From the NCBI GenBank assembly GCA_018907035.1, contig JACCIC010000225.1, positions 773,569 through 837,568 of the forward strand: a stretch of DNA of 64,000 nucleotides, read 5' to 3'. The stretch is from Sycobia sp. Sy_11 (lineage: Eukaryota > Arthropoda > Insecta > Hymenoptera > Epichrysomallidae). The position numbers and the translations under genes were made by a program. The notes under the pieces were generated by a model that saw only the letters and a list, made by a program, of their open reading frames with translations, ran no database searches and was not told where the DNA came from. Positions within the stretch are counted from its first letter, which is position 1; each line of letters starts with the position of its first letter. This document shows, piece by piece, positions 13,529 through 25,187 of this stretch.

Positions 13529-13650
13529 CAGTTGAGCGGCACGCGCCGGCGCCGAGCGCAGAGCGCGTAAACGGCAATGGCCGAGACCGCGCCCGCCGTC
13601 GCCCCGAGGGCGCCCAGGATGGCGACGACCTCGGGTCCGTGGGGATCCAT
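13529..13650 (-). CDS. Synaptotagmin-like protein, coding exon 1 (start codon and membrane anchor)
   Basis: This exon holds the N-terminus of a vesicle or plasma-membrane trafficking protein of the synaptotagmin (tandem C2) superfamily. The ATG at 13650 has a good context (gtgccATGG) and an in-frame TGA four codons upstream, which fixes the start. Residues 1-7 are a short luminal end. Residues 8-31 form one hydrophobic membrane segment (AILGALGATAGAVSAIAVYA) ending in Cys31, a possible palmitoylation site. It is followed by the basic stop-transfer ARRRR. Two donors overlap: GTGGGT (13528) and GTAGAT (13524). Only the first leaves phase 2 and joins to exon 2 as Trp41-Phe-Glu-Lys, so it was chosen. 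The exact paralogue is uncertain; an invertebrate synaptotagmin other than the canonical vesicle calcium sensor is plausible. Without the C2 domains this cannot be settled, so no symbol is given. Confidence 0.75.
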
Positions 13651-13790
13651 GGCACCCGATCACGATGGCGAGCGGTCCTCGTCCCGCGTCGTTCTCCTCG
13701 TCGTTCGCTGCTCCCTCCCGCTGTGCTGAGATGCCCGAGCGGGGCCCAAGCACTACATTTTTGCTCGGTGACCAAGGCGCTCGCGGATCC
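13651..13790 (-). promoter_or_regulatory. 5' untranslated region / upstream exon part of the synaptotagmin-like gene
   Basis: GC-rich sequence continues about 140 bp upstream of the ATG on the minus strand, then drops abruptly to AT-rich DNA. A possible upstream acceptor (CATCTCAG near 13735-13728) would allow a distant 5' non-coding exon. No TATA or initiator could be assigned. Confidence 0.35.
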
Positions 13791-13889
13791 GTTCCCTTGG
13801 CTTATCTGTAAGCCGACGTTGGACAAGTTGTTAAAATACTTAGATGTACAAGTTGTTAGATTGTACAAGTTGTTGTGGTAATGAAATAG

Positions 13890-13891
<2 letters not shown>

Positions 13892-13947
<56 letters not shown>
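13892..13947. repeat. (TA)n microsatellite
   Basis: About 28 TA units upstream of the synaptotagmin-like start exon. Confidence 0.97.
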
Positions 13948-13949
<2 letters not shown>

Positions 13950-15107
13950 CGCTGACTTATAACGTTTTTATTATACTTTCGAAAACGAAAGTTTTATTCT
14001 ATATAAGAAACTACGATATTCTATATACATATGTAAATGTTTAATATAAATAATAAATATGATATATACGACTGCCTGCTGATATACAATATTTTATTAT
14101 ATGGAAACTTTTTTTTAAAGGTTTCGATGCAGTTTAAAATAGGATATGTTAAAAACTATTGCCCGGTTCTTAAAATTATAAATACCGACAATTTTTTCTT
14201 CCCATTATCCATCAAGATCACTGATGTAATTTTAAGTAAACATCGGGATAGGTTAAATAATCACTATCGCTCCATGCTTGGATAGTATCAACAGATATCG
14301 CATTTTCGTATCAAGGACATTTTTGAATTGGAAAAAGTTAACTATCGTTCGGAGTGTGGTTATAGTAGGGATTATTATTAAAATGACATTTTACGTTGAC
14401 GCGCCAATTTTCCATTCTAATTTTTTTTGCATTTTCCTTATATGTTCTTTTTAATAATGCTTACAAGGAATGCAATTTCTAGGTATTTTTCCAACGATTG
14501 TTCTTCATCAATTTAATATGCAGAAATAGACTGTGGTTAGAAAAACACGAACCTATGAACGTTTCGGTAGTGTAAACAGAGAAAATTTTTTAAAATCATT
14601 TATTAAAATATAAATTGTCATTTTGATCTTAGCATTGACCTGTTTTTACGGTTTTAGATGAAAAAAAAGAATTTTTTTTTTAAATCAAAATCCACTTTAT
14701 AATAAAATAATGAGAGTATCGAACACAGATTACTGTTTCGAATTCATATTTTCATTAAAGATAAATCAATAATCTTCATCGCATTCATTCAGCCGATGTA
14801 ATTCCCTTTGAATGCCAACGTTGCGCCTCTGACAAACTAACTACTCCATTAATTTAAATCCTCGATCGATATATTGACAATCGGCGCGCGTCATCGTCAG
14901 CGGACTTACGGAGCGCGGCAATCGGAATATTAGATTTTCGCTTTCTCATCTTCGCTCTTATAATATTACCGACTCGTTAAACCTTGGTGCGCTCTGAGAA
15001 AATTACACGAGAACGAACTTAATTTAAACTTGCGCTCGAGTTTCCTGGCATATGTATGCGATGGGAAATCTGTGTAATATCCAAAGTCTGCTAAATCGAA
15101 TCTATAT

Positions 15108-15113
15108 TATATA

Positions 15114-15158
<45 letters not shown>
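15108..15158. repeat. (TA)n microsatellite
   Basis: About 25 TA units with one TG interruption. Confidence 0.95.
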
Positions 15159-15160
<2 letters not shown>

Positions 15161-16349
15161 CTCGTCTTGCCTGGAAGTAAAGTATTAAATGTAAATTTAA
15201 CATAAATACGATCAATAAGAGTTTTAATCATTGAAAATAAGAATTTACAAGTACTTGAGATTTAAATAGAATGAATGGAAGAAATTATCTCCAATATTTT
15301 GTAAATTACTGATTAGAAAACCAATCGAATTAGCCAGCTGTTTTTGAATGAAAAAAATCTGTATTAGATTAACATACTGTACAGTCGTCTCTTGATAATG
15401 ATCAAACCATAGAGATAATCTATATTCTTCGTAGAATGTGTATGCGCGCGTGCGTGTGTGTGTGTGTTATCCTCGATCGACGAGAAACAGAGGACAGAAA
15501 ACTAACTTCGCGAACAACAGGTGTTATATATAGGCTCGTCTAAGTGTGCTTCAGCTTTTCATTTCTAAAGCGCAGAGCGCTTAATTATCATTAAACTTCG
15601 AAGCGAAGAAAATTATATTCGGGGAGAGCAGTGCGCGCGCCAGCTGCACAAACAGTGCTTAATTGAAAAATTTGAGATTCATGTATATATATATATTAGT
15701 AGGGAACTCGATATCGATTTAAAATGCACTTTAATTCAAGGATAAAATTAAGTCTTTTTCACAGTTATCTTACTCAATTATAGTGTACATGGTACTCTTT
15801 CTTTTATATTATTCTCCTTGTAAAGTATTGTTCTCTCTTAATCTTAACTGATCGTGCCAATATCCCCCCTCCTCACAAAAGCTTTTACTGCTACACATTG
15901 TTGATATTACAATGAATAATTCCTTTCACTGAAATATTGTTATTGTAAGAAATAAAATTTGTTAATTGCATCATTATAATTTTTAAATGATGCTACACTC
16001 ACCGATTTGTTACGAAACAATAAGCAATGATAATAATGTATAGTAATAATAATACACATTCGAGGCCGCGAAAGCTTGTGCAAGCTTTATAGAAATTCGA
16101 TTTTCAAACAGAATTTGATTTTTATTGTGTAATACATATGGGTGGTGCGCTCGCACGCATAAACCCGGACGCAATGTTCTGCGTGAATTTGCGTACTTCG
16201 ATTTATTGGGAATTTCGTAGAAAATAGATACCGCAATAATAGGACAACCCTTTTGAATCGCCCCGCGCGAATAGCTATCAAAATTTTAAGTTAAAAAAAA
16301 TTCAAATAGAAATTATAGATTGAATCAAGTCGAATATCCAATGGTGATT

Positions 16350-16610
16350 TTGGTCATGACCTTCAAGGTCATTTTAGAGTCAAATTAGTTTTTTCAATTT
16401 GTAACGCACATTGCTGGCCACAGAAATTGAAAGAGTATAAAATTTTACATCAAAATACGATCTTCATAAAGACCTTGACCAGAACCTTCAAGATCATCTG
16501 CAGGTCAAGTTAGTTTTTTCAATTGGACACTGCATATAACCCCGGAGATAGAAAAGCTGAAAAATTGCATAAGAAACAGTAATCAGGTCGGTGAAAAAAA
16601 TAACAATACA
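16350..16610. repeat. Two tandem units of about 130 bp with AGGTCA-type palindromes
   Basis: Unit 1 has CATGACCTTCAAGGTCATTT, then AGTCAAATTAGTTTTTTCAATTTG. Unit 2 repeats this as AGAACCTTCAAGATCAT, then GGTCAAGTTAGTTTTTTCAATTGG, with about 80% identity. Short matches to the same theme (gacct/aggtc) occur elsewhere, suggesting a dispersed repeat. The palindrome at 16357-16371 contains an extended nuclear-receptor half site (TCAAGGTCA). Confidence 0.6.
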
Positions 16611-17921
16611 TACGATTTGTATACTTACAAACAACAAGTAATATAGATTATTCTTATTGAAATTTTTAATAGTACTATATCGTAATATTGAATGTTTTTA
16701 AATTGTCAACGTCATATTATTTGCCAATCGTTGAAAATTTGAACATTTAATTCCATGGCATCAACTCGGCATTAAGTCCTCTTCTAGATTGATTAAGGTA
16801 GCTAAATTGAAGCGCATCCTCTTTATTAATTACTGGAATTGTACTTCTTAGAACTTCATTCCCTCCGGGAATACCGAGAAGCGGGGCGCTTACTTGATTT
16901 GATTTTGATGCAAAATTCGCCGCCAGGATATATTCGTGAAATATTTCAATTTAACAAGCACGAAAAAAGTTGCGAGTGCAGAAGATAAGATATGGACTCG
17001 ATCAAATTTAAACTTCTGACACAGACGTAGCTGTTACGGTTTGTTTTATAAATAGTACAAATGTCACGATCGTTTAAATTATTTTGTAGTATTATTATTT
17101 TCATACGCGCATTGGATATCATTTTTATACGTCATTCGGGTGAAGCAAATTGAACTATATTGGCATAATTCGTATATGATATGTCTGTAATTCAGTTTAA
17201 CAGATTAAATTTCAAATAAGAACGTTTATGCCGATTTTATTTTAGAATGGTTGAAGTGCATTTTTAGAACACCTGAAAGCTTGACGTAATCAAAGTTAAC
17301 AGAAATTCTTCGACTATATACTCATTGTTCTATGAAAGGATAATCTGAATTATAATGGTGTGAAATTCTTAGCTATAGAAAAAATTAAAATACGTATTAA
17401 AATCTACCACTTTCGCTATATTTAAGAAATCGTTTTGCATAAATATTCATTAATAAATGTGGAAAATTTTTTTAATCATCAATCTGTTAAAAAAAAAACT
17501 CGATTCATTTTGCAGAACTTACTGAAACAGTTAAATTGGAGTTTGGGTATGATCTTTTAATGTCGAGGACAGCTTTCATCTACCAGGATATGGGTACATT
17601 GAATTAATTGATCAGCTTAAAAGATATTAAATGAAATAGCACAAGAATATGTTCATTTTTTACTCCTTAAAGGAATATCTGTAACATTTTTTTAAAAACT
17701 ATATTAGAATCTGCATTATGAGCGCATTATAAGGGTTAGATTTCAATCATCGCTGCGTTAATATCGTTCGTAATAAAGCAATATTCTCTGGCGTATAACT
17801 AAAGGTGTACGAAAAGTGTACGAAATGTGTATCCGCTGGGTTTTATAGATAAGCATATAAGAGCTATACTTAAATATCATTAAAACAAAGTAGATAAGTC
17901 GGGGATAAAAGGTAGTCTCCA

Positions 17922-17925
<4 letters not shown>

Positions 17926-17964
<39 letters not shown>
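17926..17964. repeat. (GA)n microsatellite with degenerate GA-rich tail
   Basis: A clean GA array followed by imperfect GA-rich sequence to about 18022, giving artefactual Ser/Leu open frames on the minus strand. Confidence 0.95.
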
Positions 17965-17968
<4 letters not shown>

Positions 17969-20900
17969 GAGGGTAAGAGAGACAGAGAGTGAGCGAGAGT
18001 GAGAGAGCGAGAGAGTAAGAGGGGGGTGCGAGCGTGCACGCGCAACACGTACGCACGCAATATATATGAACAGGCGTATTTGCACGTGCACCGAGCACAA
18101 CGGAGCTGTGGGAGGTCCGCGTGATCAGGGTGGAGATGGAGATACAGGGGCGAGATTAAAGTTGTCGAAGAAACGTTGTTACTTTATTCTGTCACTGGAT
18201 TTGTTAGATTTCCTCTTTAGTTTTTTTTGTAATTAAAAGAACTGTCTGATAAAATAACAGTCGAAGCTGATAAAATAGGTAAAATGAATCTGTCTTAATC
18301 CATGTATTTCTCGTTTATATATTACGACTGATATTTAAAATTTACCGTTTGTTTCGTATCGCGCCGACGAAACAGATCCAGGACATATCAAGGAATCTAT
18401 AAATAATCGTTTCCAATATAAGGCCAAAGATGTCGAAGTTAAAGCTTAATATAGTATTTTGTTTATCCAACTGGCTGATATCGACTAAGACAGTTGAAGA
18501 GCATAATTAAAGCGCCATCCAGGCAGCCTTCCGATGGAGGTCTACTTCAATTCTGCTTATTTGCACATGTTAATTAGGCTCAGAATAGATATTTAGTATA
18601 ATAATTCAATCTAGAACAAAGTCTACATTTATATGCAGGTCTACTGATTTCGTAGTTTCGGCAAAAATTGTTCAATCTAACTATATTCCTGAACATATTC
18701 CTTTCGTTCGTATTATATTATTCAACATAAATAATACCTATTTATAAAGATTTACTGATTCATTATTAGTTTGTTGGTATAAATATGCCACTTCTGTGAG
18801 AATTCCTTATTTTTAGTATGCAAATATGGCATGTGATAAATAAATATTGCGGCAGAGCTTCTTTTATGTCAAAGATTTTTCTTATAATAAATCAGCATTA
18901 TATCGAAATCTTTTATCCTTAAACCATAAGTTATATTACACCGAGTTTTTTCCCGTTTCGCTCTCCCAGGATCGAAAGCCGCCCTAAACAGTACCATAAT
19001 GTAACTTTCATGAAGTTCGAAGAACTGCTAGCTGGATTCTAATAAATATAATTTAAAAACTTACCCGGGAGTATAACTCTCAAGAGTTAGGAATGAACTA
19101 GAGAGAATTTTTTATTACTTGAAACTAATCGTTGCGAGCATATGATTATAAATTAAACTGTTTATCATTTGTTGTTATTGTTGTTTTTTTCAAACAGTTT
19201 TGCAGAAGATGATAGTGTTTGATGTACTAGTCGATTTTTTATTATCATTAAATAAGATTCATTAAAGAATTTGTTTCCAAATTTAGGTAAAAAAGTCAAT
19301 CCAAATCTTGAATATTTGTCACTGTCAAATAGCCCATCTATTGCAAATCAAAAAATCAAAAATTACTTCTCCAGCCGTCATATATTTGGAATCTCGGTAA
19401 AAGAATTGACAACACTTGCAACGATTGATTAAATAAAGACTTTGTCCCTGAAGTAAGCTCAAGATTGTATCAAAAAGTGATTATATTAATAGAAGTGCTG
19501 ATCTTCTGTTTAGACTTTAAGCGAATTTTTGTATATATATATTGCGTATTCTGGCTTACTTTGAACATTTTTATTGCGTCCTTATTCTTGCCTTTTCCTT
19601 GTTATTTCTAGTCCTTCTTCTGTCTTGTTTCTTTTTAATTTTAGTTGCTTTTTTAACTTACAAAGCTATCTTAAAGTCTTAATATTTGTACTTTCCTAAG
19701 CCAACTGCTTTTAAACTTATCCCGACCTATTACGAATTGTATGGTTCATTTGTAAGGTGTGCGATCTACTTAGCTTAAAGTTCAGAGTTGTTCCACAAAT
19801 TATACTCTATTATCTACTTTTTTAATTAACTTTCTTTTTCAGCAAGCTATTGCGACGTAATATATTGAATTGGTTTTCTTATTTTTCCTTCAACAGAGTT
19901 TGCTAATACACAATGATACATTGTGCGTGTACAATTCATTACATATTGTTCTTAACGTTTTCTACTTCAAGGCCGAGACTTCTCTTGCGACATGTCCTAC
20001 TCTGGTTTACAATTTCTTTATGTTAGCTGCGATGGCTTTCGCATGGAGCGTCAGATATTAGATCCGACAATGGTATGTCAAATTTTAATCTAGAAATGTC
20101 TTGTTAATTTTTATTGGAAATAGAGGAAGTAAACTTTGCTGCTCCATATAGACTCATAAATAACTATTACAATTTTTATTTCTCGAAATAAAAGCTGCTT
20201 TATACATAAATTGTAAATTTTTATTTGTGTGTTATATTTCAAAATTCGGAGTCAATTTCAACGGCTATTGTCTATACATTTCACGGCTCTCGTTACATGC
20301 ATAGCGAAACACCTCTAACTTTTTTCGAACGAAAATTTGGATGGAAAGCGCTTGTTCGACCAACTGTTTCGTACAATGGGGTAACCGTGTAACTTTTTTC
20401 GTACATTTTTGTCCTGTCGCAGCTATATTATAGGTTTAAAGTGAGATATTTTGATTATAATTTTTGTAAAAATCAAAAACAATGTTCGAAAGCGTGTGTT
20501 TTTTTAAATCTTATCACGCATGCAGATTTTTTAAATTAAGGAGTAAATCCTCGCTCGTGTTAAATCATTCTAAAAATTGAATAAATTCTATCAAATAACA
20601 GTTTCTAATTTATTCACTATGGTTTTACATTTTTATCTAATTCATGCCTTAGAATAAGCACGACAGTAGCACGGTGTTATGTAGTTTTACGTGTAGTATA
20701 CTTTATATAGTACAATGTGTGTCATTTTAATTTAGCGTACCTTTTATAGGCCAGGAGAGGTATAGTAAAATATTTTATATCAAATTTTTTTTACGAGCGA
20801 GAATATTGAAGAGCTCTTTAAGTGCATATTTCCGTACATCTAGACATCTAGACAGAGTTTCAGAATTTTTTTAGTAACCTATTTTAATACAGACACGTCA

Positions 20901-22218
20901 AGTAATAATGTAAATTCCAAACGAATTAATACAAATATTTCATTAACACCTTATCAAACACAAAGATAAGTAAATATCAATTCAATATGTGATTTTTCAA
21001 ACTATTATTGTGCTCGAAATATGGAGGCTGTGAAAAGTGCATTTTTAGTGAGCAAAGCCCATTAAAAAGGGCCCTATGTGTAGTTATAGTAAATTGTACA
21101 TATTAATAATAATACAACGATACTTTCCAATGATTATCACAGCGTTTGCTTCTCGAATTTTTCTATAGTAAAAAATAAAAGAATTAAAGTGAAATTTATA
21201 GTCAGAAGAAATATTTTTAAATATATATAAGTATGAAGTTTTTGCAAGATTGTCAATTTTCAACTGAAATGGGTGTTGTAACTGAGAATTAATTTACGAC
21301 TAACGCCAGAGCATGCACATACACATTGTAACAGATAAAGATATGCGCGTAAAATTAAATATATAAAATCTAATATTACTAAGTAGAACAGATATACTCT
21401 AAAAAACTTTTTATATATTTTTCAAATTTAAAATACCTAATTTACGAGTAAAATATTTATGTATCTAAAATATTTATATATCTCTAAGTCTATAAGTCTA
21501 ATAAATCACTTTCATATGCATATATTAGCATTAAAAATTTCAGCAGTATTAAAGTAATACTCTACAAATGTAGAATTTTTAAAAATATTTTTCTAATTAT
21601 AATTTATCTATAATATAAGTGAATGTAATAAATGAAATTTCAATTATTGCAAAGTATCTGTTTAATACACAACAATCCCACTTTCCCGCTGTATTACTAC
21701 TATACAATCCGCTTATTTAAAAGCTGTATTATGTTATAAGACATACGCGTATTTGCAAACATCAGAAAATACTAATTGCATAATTATAATATTTTGATGT
21801 CACAACGAGTATTTACATTTTTTCAATTATGTACATATACGTAATATACTTAAAAAGTATATTCTATGATTTATATACGTATATATAACAAGTATAATAA
21901 AAGTATAATACTTTAGAATAAATAATAATAAATATAAAAATTTACCATTTCATTTACATGCATAAGTTTTTTGAAAAAGTAAAATCAAACACGATGAAAG
22001 CTTTGAAATGGAAATTTCATCTGAACCATGAATATAAAAGACAATGGATGTCAAATCAGGGGCTCTCTAATCCCGAGAACAATTTAAAGATAAGCAATTG
22101 TAATTTCAGGAAATCTCCTCGCCTATTCCATTGTCCTACGGTAAAAGTAATTTGAAAAAAAGTACGCAACCATTGTATCTACACACCTCGTAAACAGCCC
22201 ACAAAGATAGGGTCACAA

Positions 22219-22242
22219 AGAGAGAGAGAGAGAGAGAGAGAG
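22219..22242. repeat. (AG)n microsatellite
   Basis: About 12 AG units at the edge of a GC-richer island (22.25-22.6 kb). Confidence 0.95.
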
Positions 22243-25038
22243 GGCCTAATCATCCGGAGCGAGTCAAGCAGAGCCAATCGCATTAGGAGGCGTGCGCTCC
22301 TCCCTATTCCTCTCCATCTTGGTCAAAGTGGAAGTCTAAAAAGAAAAAAAATAGAAGACGGAGAAGAAGCAGAAGAAGAATAACAAAAGAAATAGAAAGC
22401 CAATGAAGGAAAAATTCAGAGAGCATACGACGACGGATCTCAAAGCTTTTTCTCCTCTAAAACGCCGTCCGTACTTTTACGTGCTTCTCTTTATTGCGGC
22501 TGCCCCGATTCGCGGAAAATTACTGCGCACGCTGCGGTTCATGCTTGGATAATACGGGGAACGAGTGGAAAAACAGCGCAACGGAGGAGTATATATATAT
22601 AAATGAATTTAAATGCCCGCAGTCGTGGATATTATATGTAGTTCAGGAGGCAGAAGAATTTCGCTACTTTCACCCTGATAGTCAGAAATTGAGGGCGAAA
22701 TGTCGGAAAATGGCAAATACCAGTTATTAACACTTAAATTATTAAGAATGAATTTTTAAGAATTAAATTTTTTCTAATAACAAATGAAATTAAATCGCAA
22801 TACTAAGATACTGTTTAGAATTTTTTATTTTTCAATTTACTCATTAATAATATTATTAGAAAAAATTGTAATTCTTTGAAAAAACGTGAAATTCAGGTAA
22901 TTTATTAGAATAGAATTATGAATCTATAGATTTATTATGTTTTTTTATAGAAATCAACTAGATCTTCTCAATTTCAAAAATATTTATTAAATCTCGGAAT
23001 TTTTTACTTTAAACAAAGAATATTACAAATAAGTTACAAATAATAAATATGTTAAAAATAAGTAACAAAATTGGGCGTCGTGTTCATTATTCTCCTTGCA
23101 ATTTTTTTTTCTCAGCATTATATACATAAAAGGTCTCAACTTGAAAAATTCTCTATATGATATGCGTTTTGATATTTTACTGAATTGTTTTAAAATATTA
23201 ATATGTAAAATATTATTAAAATTTAATTATTCGAATTTAGTTTTTGTTTCGTCGTCATAGTTCATTATTCAGAATGCCAAAAGAACACTACGAAAATATT
23301 GATAGGTCCAGATCCTTTGAAAAACAGCAAAATCCTATCCGACCTACTTTAGATAAAATACAGACGTAATTTTTGCACCGCATATGTAATACCGTGAATT
23401 CCAACAAATATTTTTGGATTTGACAAATGCATTTTCGAGAGGAACATATTATACAGAACTTTATAATTAGATTCTATTATAATGAATAATCTGGTTTTCA
23501 AATAATTTTAAACAATGAAACGACTAATGACAATTTATCTAAAACTTTACCAGCACTCGAACCTCAAATATCATTTGCCAAAGGTCAAAATACATTTAAA
23601 ATCCTTTGTAAATTCGCGGTTTTTGAAAAGGGGGAGGGAAATCATTTAACGCTAAGACTAATTTATGCTCGGTTATATTCAGTGCTGAAAGAGGTAAAAG
23701 GAGTATATGGGCTCTGTCTCAATTATACGCATGCCAACGGTGCACGGCTCTGCTTAATAAGAAAAAAGTTTTACTATGGGAAGACTGGACGATCGATCGG
23801 CAAGTTCTGTTTCAGTTTTTGACGGAGGACTTTTAGAAGGTATCGCTGGCTGGTCATAGATACTGCTAGTGCAATCCGACTGGAACGAAGAAGTTCGATC
23901 TTATTGTGTACTAAAAGCAGCCCGATTATCGTGTGATGGTCCACGAAGATCTTCAAGCAATTTGCGCGGAATGACGGGATTTGCTTTTGGCACGACGCTT
24001 ATAATTCGAGAAACGAATATGTGCGCGGGATGGAAAAATAGCAATTCTTCCTTGTCATTGAATTATTTTTGCTTCATGCTTTCCTCCCTGAACGAAAAGC
24101 CAATATTATTACCTTAAAACTTAAAGCTTCAAACTTTGTGTCGATCAATCGTATGAAATCTCATTTTTATACGAAATTTAATAGTCCAATCGCGAATTGT
24201 AGATCCCAGTCATCTAAAGATCGATTCGTTTATTTCACGAAAGCGAAATTATAGTTCGGTATGCACAATAAAACTTCTGTCTTTCATCTGCTTCTTGGAT
24301 CAACTTTTTTTATTCAAATGCTCTCCATCGTGAAACTGTGATCGAGAATAAATTAGAGCTATATAGCGAAAAAGTTTTCATCACTTTTTGCATTTATTTC
24401 TTAATCTAGTTAAAAGAAAATGATGAATAACTGTGTTGATCCAATGACGTTAATTGAATACTTTTTCCGAATCTTCTTTAGCAATATTATTACATGACAT
24501 TTTTTATAAAATTATTTTTACAAATTATATTTTTACAAATATTTATATTAAATTTATATAGCGCATTGCATTTAATTTCAATTGAGTAAAATACGCATAT
24601 ATATTACATCTGCATTAAGTTTCATATGTATAAAGATAAACATATTTAAGTTACATGTTTATTAATTTTCCAAAGCACTCTGTAAATTTAATATAAATAT
24701 TTGTTCAATTTCATTATAAATAATGACATTTAATTCGCAATCTGCATTAAATCGAAAGTTTTCCAATTATTTTTAACGATAAATGCTATCGCAGATTTTT
24801 CCAGTCCTGGTTTATTTAGAGATAAAAATAAATGGAGAAAATAAAAGATTCCAGCCGTGATTGTCCCTCGTTGAGTAAAAAAAATTCCATAACGATTCGT
24901 CGAACGTTTAGAACGAGCGACACTTTCCTGAGCGAGCTTTTATTTCGAACGAGGAATAAAAAGTTAAAAAAAGGCAAATACGATCTTATTTTACAAAGGA
25001 AAGATGTATTCGAACAATTTTACCATTGATACAGAACT

Positions 25039-25083
25039 ACACACACACACACACACACACACACACGCGCGCGCGCGCACACA

Positions 25084-25150
<67 letters not shown>
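25039..25150. repeat. Compound microsatellite (CA)n-(CG)n-(TA)n-(CATA)n
   Basis: Four different simple repeats follow one another without spacers. Confidence 0.97.
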
Positions 25151-25155
<5 letters not shown>

Positions 25156-25165
25156 ATACATACAT

Positions 25166-25187
25166 TAAGGATATACGTATATCCTTA
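25166..25187. repeat. Perfect 22-bp palindrome
   Basis: The half-site TAAGGATATAC is followed directly by its reverse complement with no loop, just right of the compound microsatellite. Confidence 0.9.

Noticed and set aside
13426..13881. 151-codon plus-strand open frame over the synaptotagmin-like start exon
   Set aside because: It begins in a (TA)n array and runs antisense to an exon with clear phase-matched splicing and a membrane segment.
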